Positions 22,746 to 30,833 of a stretch of DNA of 37,099 bases are shown here, piece by piece. The stretch lies in contig JAHDKR010000045.1 in the NCBI GenBank assembly GCA_018436785.1, positions 1 through 37,099 on the forward strand, given 5' to 3'. The translations under genes were made by a program, and so were the position numbers. The notes beneath the pieces are model-generated. The model saw only the letters and a program-made list of their open reading frames with translations, was not told the DNA's origin and did not search any database. Each line of letters opens with the position of its first letter. Positions within the stretch are counted from its first letter, which is position 1. The stretch is from Synergistaceae bacterium. GTDB lineage: Bacteria; Synergistota; Synergistia; Synergistales; Aminobacteriaceae.

Positions 22746-24296
22746 ATGGACGGCAAGGAATTGAAAAAGAGCTTTGGACTGAGGGCCCTGGACAAGGTGG
22801 AGAAGGTGGGGAATGCCCTGCCGAACCCCGCGATGATCTTCATCATCCTCGCGGCGGTCACGATTTTGGCTTCCGCTCTGTGTGCCTGGCTCGGTGTTTC
22901 CGTAACCTACGAGGTGTTCGACGCGGCCTCGAAGACCTTCGTGGAGAAGACCGTCGCGGCGGTTAATCTGCTTTCGCCCGACAGCCTCCGCTACATGGCC
23001 ACCTCGATCGTGAGCAACTTCACGGGCTTTTTCGCCCTCGGAACGGTCTTCACCATCATCATCGGCGTGAGCGTCGCGGAGGGAACGGGGTTCCTCTCCG
23101 CCCTCCTGCGCAAGCTGGTGGCGATTACGCCCCGCTACCTGGTTTCCGCGGTCGTGGTCTTCCTCGGTATCATGTCGAACGTCGCGTCTTCGACAGGGTA
23201 TGTCGTCCTCGTTCCGCTCGGCGCGGTGGTCTTCATGGCGTTCAAACGTCACCCCATCGCCGGGCTGGCGGCGGCCTTCGCCGGAGTGTCCGGAGGATGG
23301 AACGCGAACCTGCTGATCGGTACGAACGATCCGATGTTCGCGGGCATGTCCACGCAGGCTGCGCAGATCATCGACAGCGCGTACGTGGTCACTCCGGTGT
23401 GCAACTGGTATTTTATGATGGTCTCCACGCTGTTGATAACGCTGATCGGTACGTACGTCACGGACAGGATCGTCGAGCCGCGGCTTCCCGCGTTCGATTT
23501 CCATTCGATCGAGGAAGTGAAGGATGTCGGCCTGAACGAAAAACGTGGTATGAAGTGGGCGGGTATCTCCGTCGTCGTCTATGTTGCGATTATGTTCCTG
23601 CTGACGTTCCCTGAAAAAGCCCTGCTCCGCAATCCCGCCACGGGGTCGCTTCTCGGCTCTCCGTTCCTCGGCGGCATCATCTTCTTCATGATGCTGCTCT
23701 TCCTCATTCCGGGACTCTTCTACGGGATAGGCGCGGGCGTCGTCAAGAACGACAAGGACGTCATTGAGATGATGAACAAGGGAATCTCGGGGCTCTCCAG
23801 CTTCATGGTGCTCATCTTCTTCGCGGCGCAGTTTACGGCGTTCTTCAACTACTCCAACCTGGGGATCATCATCTCCGTCTCCGGGGCAAACTTCCTGAAA
23901 TCAGTCGGCTTCATCGGCCTGCCGTTGATCGTCTGCTTCATCCTGCTGACGGCCTTCATCAACATCTTCATCGCGGTGGATACGGCGAAGTGGGCGCTGA
24001 TGGCCCCCATCTTCGTTCCCATGTTCATGCGGCTGGGTCTCTCTCCGGAGCTCACTCAGGTATCGTACCGCATCGGCGACTCCGCGACGAACATCATCGC
24101 GCCGCTCATGCCCTTCTTCGTCCTCACCGTCGCCTTCTTCCAGAAGTACGACAAGAACGCCGGAATCGGCAGCGTGGTGGCGACGATGCTGCCGTACTCG
24201 CTCTTCTTCCTCGTCGGCTGGATCCTTCTGTTTGTGGCGTGGTACCTGCTGGGGCTCCCTCTCGGCCCCGGGGCGCCCCTCTTTTACGGCGTATAG
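22746..24296 (+). CDS. AbgT-family transporter
   Basis: This 516-residue polytopic membrane protein belongs to the AbgT family, which imports p-aminobenzoyl-glutamate in E. coli and in some relatives exports sulphonamides. Diagnostic segments are NALPNPAMIFIILA near the N-terminus, SNVASSTGYVVLVPLGA, HPIAGLAAAFAGVSGGWNANL, GTNDPMFAGMSTQAA and, near the end, RIGDSATNIIAPLMPFF. ATG 22746 has AGGAG (22731-22735) 10 bases before it; GTG 22737 is too close to that site. The M24 peptidase gene follows 12 bases downstream, an arrangement that suggests uptake of a peptide-like compound followed by hydrolysis. The exact substrate is not shown by the sequence. A possible leader peptide and hairpin precede the gene. 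Confidence 0.93.
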   Translation: MDGKELKKSFGLRALDKVEKVGNALPNPAMIFIILAAVTILASALCAWLGVSVTYEVFDAASKTFVEKTVAAVNLLSPDSLRYMATSIVSNFTGFFALGTVFTIIIGVSVAEGTGFLSALLRKLVAITPRYLVSAVVVFLGIMSNVASSTGYVVLVPLGAVVFMAFKRHPIAGLAAAFAGVSGGWNANLLIGTNDPMFAGMSTQAAQIIDSAYVVTPVCNWYFMMVSTLLITLIGTYVTDRIVEPRLPAFDFHSIEEVKDVGLNEKRGMKWAGISVVVYVAIMFLLTFPEKALLRNPATGSLLGSPFLGGIIFFMMLLFLIPGLFYGIGAGVVKNDKDVIEMMNKGISGLSSFMVLIFFAAQFTAFFNYSNLGIIISVSGANFLKSVGFIGLPLIVCFILLTAFINIFIAVDTAKWALMAPIFVPMFMRLGLSPELTQVSYRIGDSATNIIAPLMPFFVLTVAFFQKYDKNAGIGSVVATMLPYSLFFLVGWILLFVAWYLLGLPLGPGAPLFYGV

Positions 24297-24308
24297 CGGA
24301 GGCGCCCG

Positions 24309-25490
24309 ATGCAACCGAAGTGGCGGCGCATACGCGACGGACTGAAAGAGCGAGGACTCGACGGGGCCTTGATCTTTTCTCCGGAGAATCTGCACTACGC
24401 GGCCGGCTACGCCTGTCATCAGCACACGGTCTCCCGCAAGCCCGAGATGGCCTCCGTCGTAATTCCAACCGCGGAGGCGCTGGAGCCGCTGCTTATCTGC
24501 ATGGATTTCGAGCACCCAGCGGTTGTCGAGAAGACGGAAGGCATCCCGACGAGAGCGTACGACAGCTGGGTCGGGGTGAGGGAGTACGAGGATATCGCGG
24601 AACGACGCGAGGCCGGGCAGGAGAAGAAGCCGTTTTCCTCCTCGATGGACGTCCTGGTCCGCTCCGTGCGGGAGACGGGTCTCGCGTCGGGGAAGCTCGG
24701 CATCGAAGAGGACTTCGTCCCGCTGAAGTTTCATGCGCTCCTGAAGGAACGCCTGCCCGAAGTCTCTTTCGTCGATATCTCCGATATGCTCATCTTCGCC
24801 AGGAGCGTCAAGACTCCCGAGGAGATCGACATGTTCCGGAGGTTGACGGAGGTCGCCGACGAGGCGCTTCTTGAAGCGTCGCGGCATGTTCGCCCCGGCG
24901 CGACCGAAAAGGACGTGGCGCAGGTGTTCCGGCGCCGCGCGATCGAGTCGGGGATATGCGTTCCAAGCGCATGGAGCACCTTCAACACCGGCCCGAACAG
25001 CAGCATGCTGCGCCTTCCGGGGGACCGGACGATAGCGGATGGCGATCTTTTCAAGTTCGACGGGGGCGTGAACGCCGAATTCGATTTTTATACCACCGAC
25101 ACGTCAAGGACGTGGATCGTCGGAAACGGAGACCCTGCGCTCGAAGAGCTGAAGGACTGCCTGTGCACGGCGCAGCGGAAGATGATCGCGGCCGCCGTCC
25201 CGGGGCTCCCGATCAACGAACTCTTTTCTACGGGCTTCGAGGCCGTCAGGGAGAAATACCCGAGCTATCGCAGGGGGCACCTCGGACACAGTATCAGCCT
25301 TGGTCCGCAGACTGCGGAGGCGCCGTTCATCGCTCCCGGCGAAACGCGCCCGCTGGAGCCGGGAATGATTCTCTGCATCGAGGTTCCGTGCTACGTACGG
25401 GGTACGGGAGGGTTCAACATCGAGGATATGGTGTTGATCACGGAAAGCGGTTGCGAGGTGCTTACCTGGAGGACGCCGCATTATCTCTGA
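24309..25490 (+). CDS. M24-family metallopeptidase (Xaa-Pro peptidase-like)
   Basis: This 393-residue cytoplasmic protein has a creatinase-type N-terminal domain (about 1-140) and a pita-bread catalytic domain (about 155-390). The dinuclear metal ligands appear complete: D251 and D264 in DGG...TTDTSRTW, His in GHLGHSISL, Glu in CIEVPCY and Glu in FNIEDMVL. The two Asp are 13 apart instead of the usual 11, a two-residue insertion. The family cleaves peptides ending in Xaa-Pro or acts on related amides such as creatine. It is cotranscribed with the AbgT transporter 12 bases upstream, which suggests hydrolysis of an imported dipeptide or aminoacyl-amide. It ends about 180 bases before a terminator shared with the converging DUF4130 gene. 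Confidence 0.9.
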   Translation: MQPKWRRIRDGLKERGLDGALIFSPENLHYAAGYACHQHTVSRKPEMASVVIPTAEALEPLLICMDFEHPAVVEKTEGIPTRAYDSWVGVREYEDIAERREAGQEKKPFSSSMDVLVRSVRETGLASGKLGIEEDFVPLKFHALLKERLPEVSFVDISDMLIFARSVKTPEEIDMFRRLTEVADEALLEASRHVRPGATEKDVAQVFRRRAIESGICVPSAWSTFNTGPNSSMLRLPGDRTIADGDLFKFDGGVNAEFDFYTTDTSRTWIVGNGDPALEELKDCLCTAQRKMIAAAVPGLPINELFSTGFEAVREKYPSYRRGHLGHSISLGPQTAEAPFIAPGETRPLEPGMILCIEVPCYVRGTGGFNIEDMVLITESGCEVLTWRTPHYL

Positions 25491-25670
25491 GACTGCGGCG
25501 GTGAAGGCGAAAAAGAGCGGCGGGCGTCCGGAAGAACGACGGAAACACCATTCGGGTTATGCCGCAGAGACATTTTCTTCTCCACAAATTGATGTCATTT
25601 CTTTTTTTTCGAAACATGACGTTCGATTTGTTTATGACTCCCCGTTTCTGAAGAAAGATATGTTCGAACG

Positions 25671-25712
25671 AAAAAAGGAGCCTCCCCCTTCACTCGGCGG
25701 GAGGCTCCTTTT
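25671..25712 (-). terminator. Terminator overlapping the end of the DUF4130 gene
   Basis: AAAAGGAGCCTCCC (25673-25686) pairs perfectly over 14 bp with GGGAGGCTCCTTTT (25699-25712). On the minus strand six T follow, and on the plus strand four, so it may work in both directions between the converging M24 and DUF4130 genes. The DUF4130 stop codon lies at the loop. The rest of the gap 25491-25670 contains a T-rich tract and a loose TTCGAA repeat but no gene. Confidence 0.85.
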
Positions 25713-26433
25713 CCGGAAGGTGTTTCCAATATTTTTTCGGCATGAACTGTCTCTGGAGTCTCGGGTTCTCCCTCGACCGGACGGCGATGGAGTGGAAATA
25801 CTCTTTCCACAGGTCGCGGAATGCTTCCTCCCGGCGGGACGGGGCGATTCCTTCGGGGAGGCTGAAGTCGGCGATGCGCCAGAGGCGCGGAGCGTAGATC
25901 GCTGCTTTTCCCCTCCCGAGGTCGTGGATGATCCACTTCTCGTTTCCTAACCTCGTTGAGAAGTGCCCGGCGAGCAGCTGAAGGAGATCGGCCTCGGGCT
26001 CGAACGGAGCGTAGAGCACGCCGCCGATCTCGGTGAAGCGGAGAAGCCCCAGGAAACGGTGGCGCTCTCTCAGGACGGCACGGCTCGCTTCGTGGACCGG
26101 CAGGACGCGCGGATCGGTCAGCAGTCTGTCCACGCTCTTGCCGAGCGTCCACGCGAGATTGTAATAGGTATAGACCGACATTTCGCGTTCTTTGAGCGCG
26201 CTGAGAAAGGCGTAGTACCCCCGGGTGAATACAGGGGCCGAAAGACGACGGCGCAGGACGTCGCCGGTCTGCTTCGCAAGCAGCTCATCTGTCCGGGCTT
26301 CTTTGGGCGGCCAGAGAAACGGCTGTCCGCTTCCCGCGTGCCCGATCGCCTCGGGCGGTTCTCCTGCGCGCGCACTTTCGAAGAGCAGACAGAGGAATCC
26401 GTTGAAGCTGCCGTCGTAGACCCAGGTGGCCAC
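25690..26433 (-). CDS. DUF4130 protein (TIGR03915-type, putative DNA metabolism)
   Basis: This 247-residue protein has no signal peptide or membrane segment. It matches the family found next to, or fused with, uracil-DNA-glycosylase-like domains and always paired with a particular radical-SAM protein. Recognisable segments are WVYDGSFNGFLCLLFE at the N-terminus, ERHRFLGLLRFTEIGGVLYAPFEPEADLL in the middle, GNEKWIIHDLGRGKAAIY, and LWKEYFHSIAVRSRENPRLQRQFMPKKYW at the C-terminus, where the glycosylase domain is attached in fused homologues. This copy ends there and has no glycosylase. The biochemical function is unknown; DNA repair or modification is the published guess. It starts 3 bases after the stop of its partner, so the two are translationally coupled. 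Confidence 0.88.
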   Translation of the reverse strand: MATWVYDGSFNGFLCLLFESARAGEPPEAIGHAGSGQPFLWPPKEARTDELLAKQTGDVLRRRLSAPVFTRGYYAFLSALKEREMSVYTYYNLAWTLGKSVDRLLTDPRVLPVHEASRAVLRERHRFLGLLRFTEIGGVLYAPFEPEADLLQLLAGHFSTRLGNEKWIIHDLGRGKAAIYAPRLWRIADFSLPEGIAPSRREEAFRDLWKEYFHSIAVRSRENPRLQRQFMPKKYWKHLPEKEPPAE

Positions 26434-26436
26434 TCG

Positions 26437-27672
26437 TCAGAACTCCAGCGAGAGCTGGCGGGTCTTCCACGCGGGGGGCGGAGGAGGAGTGAGAAGACGG
26501 CGCAGCGCCCGCGCATCAAGGGAGGGGAGGGAGAATCCCTTGCAGGCGAGGAAGTAGCGCGCCCGCTTCATCACCACTCCGAGCTTCTTCAGGTCGTCCT
26601 CGTCGAGGCGCCGTCCTTTTCGAGCCGTCAGAATGCGTTTTGCCGAGAGGACGCCGATGCCCGGAGTTCGGAGCAGCTCCTCGTAGGAGGCGCGGTTTAT
26701 GTCCAGCGGAAAGAGGTCGAGATGGCGGAGCGCCCATGACGTCTTCGGGTCGAGCGACTCGTCAAGATTCGGCTGCTCCGGCGAGAGGACTTCGTCCGGA
26801 CGGAATCCGTAGAAGCGGAGCAGCCAGTCGGCCTGGTAGATTCTGTGTTCGCGCAGGAGCGGCGGCGTTGTGGTGATCGCGGGGAGGAGCGGGTTCGCCG
26901 AGACGGGAACGTACGCGGAGTAGTAGACGCGCTTGAGACCGAAACGGTGATAGAGTCCTCCCGCCAGGCTGAGGATGGAGAGGTCGGTCTCCGGAGAGGC
27001 GCCCACGATGAGCTGCGTGCTCTGTCCTGCAGGGACGAACGGCGCGAGCGAACGTGTGGAGACGAGGCGCTTCTCCTTCCGTTCGGCGATGGAGTCGCCG
27101 ATGAGGCTCATCGGACGAAAGATGGACTCCTTTGTCTTTTGGGGCGCGAGGGCCCGCAGACTGACCTCCGAAGGGAGTTCGATGTTGACGCTCATCCTGT
27201 CGGCAAGGAAACCGAGCGCGGTGACCAACCTGGGAGACGCACCCGGAATGGCCTTCGCGTGGATGTAGCCTCCGAACCGGTACTCATCGCGGAGGATCTT
27301 CGCCGTGCGGATGAGCTGAATCATGGTGTCGTCGGGGGAACCGACGACCGCAGAACTCAGGAAGAGCCCCTCGATGTAGTTCCTGCGGTAGAATCCGATG
27401 ACGAGGTCGGCGAGCTCACGCGGGGTGAATGATGCCCGAGGCACGTCGTTGCTTCTTCGGTTGACGCAGTAGGCGCAGTCGAAGGCGCAGTCGTTGGAGA
27501 AGAGGATCTTGAGCAGCGAGATGCACCGTCCGTCATCCGACCAGCTGTGGCAGATGCCGCCAAGCGATGTGTTGCCGACCGCTCCTCTTCGTCCTCCGTT
27601 TCCGCTGGAGGAGCAGGAAACGTCGTATTTTGCGGCTTCGGCAAGAATTGACAGCTTACCGGCGGCATCCAT
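26437..27672 (-). CDS. Radical SAM protein of the DNA repair/modification pair (TIGR03916-type)
   Basis: This 411-residue protein has a CX3CX2C cluster motif (C62, C66, C69 in DCAFDCAYC), which binds a 4Fe-4S cluster for S-adenosylmethionine cleavage. Further conserved cysteines stand just before it: C20 in AKYDVSCSSSG, C41 in GICHSW and C50 in DGRC. A helix-hairpin-helix DNA-binding motif near the end, LRTPGIGVLSAKRILTARKG, supports action on nucleic acid. The family always occurs with DUF4130, the next gene here. ATG 27672 is chosen because a GGAAGGGGG ribosome site lies before it; the frame is open to 27708. A dyad, GGTTA-TGC-TAACC (27694-27706), is upstream. The reaction is not known. No uracil-DNA glycosylase gene is adjacent. 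Confidence 0.9.
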   Translation of the reverse strand: MDAAGKLSILAEAAKYDVSCSSSGNGGRRGAVGNTSLGGICHSWSDDGRCISLLKILFSNDCAFDCAYCVNRRSNDVPRASFTPRELADLVIGFYRRNYIEGLFLSSAVVGSPDDTMIQLIRTAKILRDEYRFGGYIHAKAIPGASPRLVTALGFLADRMSVNIELPSEVSLRALAPQKTKESIFRPMSLIGDSIAERKEKRLVSTRSLAPFVPAGQSTQLIVGASPETDLSILSLAGGLYHRFGLKRVYYSAYVPVSANPLLPAITTTPPLLREHRIYQADWLLRFYGFRPDEVLSPEQPNLDESLDPKTSWALRHLDLFPLDINRASYEELLRTPGIGVLSAKRILTARKGRRLDEDDLKKLGVVMKRARYFLACKGFSLPSLDARALRRLLTPPPPPAWKTRQLSLEF

Positions 27673-27693
27673 TCTTTTCGCCCCCTTCCTCAA

Positions 27694-27706
27694 GGTTATG
27701 CTAACC
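27694..27706. promoter_or_regulatory. Short dyad ahead of the radical-SAM gene
   Basis: GGTTA-TGC-TAACC is perfect over 5-bp arms and lies 22 bases upstream of the ATG, next to a minus-strand TTTTCA/TAACAT promoter-like pair with 17-base spacing. It could be an operator. The short arms make chance possible. Confidence 0.3.
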
Positions 27707-27846
27707 AAATGTTATCATTATTTCGCGGAAATGAAAAGCCCTCCGGAAAACTGGGGAAGTGGGCAGATCGTTGAACAGCATTGCGTGTGTGCGTACGAAA
27801 AAATGGAGGATGTTTTGTATCCATGCCTCGTCTGCGCTGAAAAGTT

Positions 27847-27855
27847 TGCTATAAT
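27847..27855 (+). promoter_or_regulatory. Extended -10 promoter for the diguanylate cyclase gene
   Basis: TGC directly before a perfect TATAAT (27850-27855) forms an extended -10 element, which can act without a good -35; none is seen at 16-18 bases. Transcription would start near 27862, about 50 bases before the gene. Confidence 0.55.
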
Positions 27856-27908
27856 GGCTACCGGAGTCCGAGCTGAAGAAGTGCCGCACGTATCTGGTTG
27901 CTGGGAGG

Positions 27909-29774
27909 ATGAACGCTTTGAAGGCTTTTTCCTCGTTGAACGCCGATTCTCCGAAGCGTACCGGACGCATGGAATCTATTCACTGGTACGTGGTTTTCGT
28001 CTTGCTGCTTGTAGGGGCTGTATTTTTGGTCATGGAGCTGCTCCATGCCCGCGCAGTCCGCAAGCAGGAACAGTTTTTCAGCGACCGTCAGTACCTTCAA
28101 ACCACCATGTCGCGTCTCGCGTTAGAGGATCGGGTCTCCTCCGTTCTCATGCAAGAACGGTTTCTTTTGGAGCACCTTCTTCTAGAGCCTGCAAACGGGT
28201 CTTTCCCTCCTCTATCCGACATTCAACGCGCGCTTCAAAGCGCCATTTACAACACCGCCGACATCCTAGGATTCTATTTTGCTCCTCACCCGCTGTACCC
28301 CGGCGCGCAGCGGTTCAGTTCGTTCCGTTCGACCCCGACCGGAGACGCAGCCAGGGAATTTGCCGGTTCTCTGGAAGATTCTTTTGATTTTTCCACTCCT
28401 CGTCCCGACGATCTCTACCATTTTTCAGGAAGCGTCCGGGCGTCCTCGCGCGTCAGGATGATGGCGCTGGTTGAGGCGGCTGTATCGGAAAAAGGCTTTA
28501 TGGGGTACTTCATCACGATCATCGATCTTACCCCTTTCCTTGTCAGATATGTGCTCCCCATGGCCCAGGGGGCAGGGAGCGCGGTCTTCCTCATCGACAG
28601 GGAGGGAGTGGTTGTCGAACATCGGGATTCTTCTCTGGTGGGGGGCAACGCGGAAAAGCTCTCGGGAGGAGAGGGGGATGCCCTTCGGGTGGCGTGGTCG
28701 CGGGTCAGAGAGTCTTTTTCCGGAATGGAGGCTATCGAGCTTTTTGATGTCTCTTCCGAGATGCCGCAGAGGAAACGGCTGGCATGGAATTCCGCCAGGG
28801 TAGGGGAGAACAGGTTGTTTGTCGGCGTCTACGCTCCTGAGTCCGATATCAACCCGGTGGTTTCCGAACTGCGGGTGCAGCGCTTCATTCTCGGAGGGGT
28901 ACTCGCGCTCTTGCTGGTTATGATTGCTATTGCCTTTATTCGAAAGCGGTCCGACTTCGAAGTCCGGCGGAGCGAATCGACATTCAGGGCAATTTTCAAC
29001 AGCGCCGCGTCCGGGATAGCGATTCTCGATGCGAACGGGGTTATCCTTTCCTGTAATACGACGATGGAAAACATGACGGGGCGCCCCTCCGCGCAGTTGA
29101 GGATGCGCACGCTCTTCGACCTCGCGGCGCCGTCGTTGCAGGAGGAGAAGGAAAAAGTGCGGGAGGCTTTGCGATCCGGCGCGCTCTCGGCGAGGGCTGA
29201 ACTCCTTTTCTCAAGGAAGGGAGCCGAAGCTACAAGTCCCGAGAATGGATCCTTCTGGGGAGATGTTTCGCTGAACCGCCTGGAAAGAGACTCGTCAACC
29301 GTCCAAATGCTCGCGGTGGTGACTGATATTTCGGGATTGAAACGGGCGGAGGACTTGCTCCGGCAAAACGCGGAAACGCTGGAAGCGCGGAAGAAGGAGC
29401 TTGAGCATGTTGCGGCCAGTCAAAGCGCCCTGCTGGAGATGTTTACGTTCTTTTCCGAGTGCGTGACGATAGAAGAACTTTTCCAGGTGCTCTCCGAACA
29501 TCTTTTCCCGGTGATTCCGTTCCGCTGCCAGACGCTCTTCATTAAGCGCTCGCGTGAAGCCGCTTCGTTCGAGGTGCTTGACTCCGGAGGGGATGTGCTG
29601 CGGTCGATGCAGACGGATTTCCTCGAAAAGAAGAAGGGAATTCTCGGCTACGTCGCCAACACGGGCAAAGCCTACCTCATGGGCGATGTGTCCATCGATC
29701 CCTATTTCATACCCCATTCGCCCGAGGTGCGGTCGGCCGTCGTCGCCCCTGTGATGTACAAGGGATTCCTCTAG
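27909..29774 (+). CDS. Membrane sensor half of an interrupted diguanylate cyclase (PAS, partial GAF)
   Basis: This 621-residue product has a first membrane helix (about 26-44), an extracytoplasmic sensor region (about 45-324) with a CACHE-like pattern, a second helix (about 326-346), a PAS domain (about 356-475), a coiled coil and most of a GAF domain (from about 505). It ends at a TAG (29772-29774) in the middle of the GAF fold, directly after PVMYKGFL. The same frame continues with GAIVLDSD, the normal next strand of GAF, so the gene is split by one stop codon. The start is uncertain: GGGAGG (27903-27908) abuts ATG 27909, whereas TTG 27918 has correct 9-base spacing. As it stands this half has a sensor but no output domain. 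Confidence 0.8.
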   Translation: MNALKAFSSLNADSPKRTGRMESIHWYVVFVLLLVGAVFLVMELLHARAVRKQEQFFSDRQYLQTTMSRLALEDRVSSVLMQERFLLEHLLLEPANGSFPPLSDIQRALQSAIYNTADILGFYFAPHPLYPGAQRFSSFRSTPTGDAAREFAGSLEDSFDFSTPRPDDLYHFSGSVRASSRVRMMALVEAAVSEKGFMGYFITIIDLTPFLVRYVLPMAQGAGSAVFLIDREGVVVEHRDSSLVGGNAEKLSGGEGDALRVAWSRVRESFSGMEAIELFDVSSEMPQRKRLAWNSARVGENRLFVGVYAPESDINPVVSELRVQRFILGGVLALLLVMIAIAFIRKRSDFEVRRSESTFRAIFNSAASGIAILDANGVILSCNTTMENMTGRPSAQLRMRTLFDLAAPSLQEEKEKVREALRSGALSARAELLFSRKGAEATSPENGSFWGDVSLNRLERDSSTVQMLAVVTDISGLKRAEDLLRQNAETLEARKKELEHVAASQSALLEMFTFFSECVTIEELFQVLSEHLFPVIPFRCQTLFIKRSREAASFEVLDSGGDVLRSMQTDFLEKKKGILGYVANTGKAYLMGDVSIDPYFIPHSPEVRSAVVAPVMYKGFL

Positions 29775-29783
29775 GGAGCTATT

Positions 29784-30833
29784 GTGCTGGACAGCGACAG
29801 GAAGTTTGCTTTCGGCATACGGGAGAGGGATATGCTGAGCATCGTGGGTTCCTACGTCGCGCTCCACCTCGAGGAGTTTTTTGCCAGACAGGAACTGGAT
29901 AAGAAGGCGACGCAGCTGCGCTTTCTCCACAGGGTGATCCAGCAGATCGCTGCAGAGCGAAACAACGAGGCGCTCGCACGCAAGATTGTCGATGTGCTCT
30001 TCGACGAGCTCGGTTTCCCCGGAGCCGGATTCTACACTCCTCCTCCGAAGGGAGAGAACGCTCCGGTTCTGGTTGCCGGAAGATCTAGGGCGGAGCGAGA
30101 AACCTGTTCCCCGGAGTGCGAACTTGAGGCGGGAGCTGCTATGAGAAGCCGCACCCCCGTCGAGCGGGAAGTGAACGGCAGAGCGCTCGTTCTCTCCATT
30201 CCGGTCACTTTTGAAGGAGAGGTCTTCGGCGCTCTCGCCGCCCGGCACGACGCCGGTTTTTCCGCAGCGGACCGGGAGCTGCTCGAGATCACGGCAGAGC
30301 ACATGACGACCTTCTGGGCGCTGAACAATCTGCTTGCGCAACGCCGCCACGAGTCGCTTGTCGATCCTTTGACGCAGGTATGGAACAGGCGGTACATCAT
30401 GCACCGGCTTGACGAAGAGAGTTCCCGCATCAACAGGACGAACGGCAGAGGCTCCGTGATTCTCGTCGACCTCGGCGACTTCAAGCAGATCAACGACCGT
30501 TACGGGCACGTTACGGGGGACGAGGTCCTTCGTGTGACATCCGCCACAATGAGTGAAAACCTCAGGAATTACGATATGATAGGGCGCTACGGCGGAGATG
30601 AGTTCCTTCTCTACCTGCCGGACGTCTCACGAGAGGAAGCCGGGGCGATCATGGTACGGATGGAGCTGAAGGTCGCCGAGCAAAAAATCGAAGGCTTTGA
30701 GGGAGCGGTCATCCTTGATTACGGCATAGCCGGCTGCCCTGAGGATGGAATAAACCTCTCGGAAGTCATCAGGATTGCGGATGAAAGGATGTACAGATAC
30801 AAGGCGGAGAGAAAGGCGGTGAAGAGTGAATGA
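29784..30833 (+). CDS. GGDEF output half of the interrupted diguanylate cyclase (GAF-GAF-GGDEF)
   Basis: This 349-residue frame is the direct continuation, after the TAG at 29772, of the preceding sensor frame. It starts with the last strands of the broken GAF domain (LDSDRKFAFGIRERDML), then a coiled coil, a complete GAF domain (about 55-185) and a GGDEF domain (about 195-345). The cyclase site is intact: GGDEF at 270-274, and RNYD (261-264) five residues before it fits the allosteric inhibitory site that binds c-di-GMP. If translated separately it could start at GTG 29784, with AGGGAG (29773-29778), which overlaps the stop codon, 5 bases upstream. That would give a soluble cyclase freed from the membrane sensor. 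A one-base sequencing error or a recent nonsense mutation would also explain the split. Confidence 0.82.
   Translation: MLDSDRKFAFGIRERDMLSIVGSYVALHLEEFFARQELDKKATQLRFLHRVIQQIAAERNNEALARKIVDVLFDELGFPGAGFYTPPPKGENAPVLVAGRSRAERETCSPECELEAGAAMRSRTPVEREVNGRALVLSIPVTFEGEVFGALAARHDAGFSAADRELLEITAEHMTTFWALNNLLAQRRHESLVDPLTQVWNRRYIMHRLDEESSRINRTNGRGSVILVDLGDFKQINDRYGHVTGDEVLRVTSATMSENLRNYDMIGRYGGDEFLLYLPDVSREEAGAIMVRMELKVAEQKIEGFEGAVILDYGIAGCPEDGINLSEVIRIADERMYRYKAERKAVKSE

Noticed and set aside
25608-25668. TTCGAAACAT and ATGTTCGAA repeat between the M24 and DUF4130 genes
   Set aside because: The arms have a one-base bulge and are 42 bases apart in AT-rich sequence; there is no sign of an attachment site or RNA gene.
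25501-25950. A plus-strand frame downstream of the M24 peptidase
   Set aside because: It runs through the terminator at 25671-25712 into the antisense of the DUF4130 gene, with no ribosome site and no domain.
29772-29774. UAG as a pyrrolysine codon
   Set aside because: Several other genes in the window use TAG as an ordinary stop (for example the ODP, chemoreceptor, DapA-family and AbgT genes), GAF domains have no need for pyrrolysine, and no pyl genes are seen.
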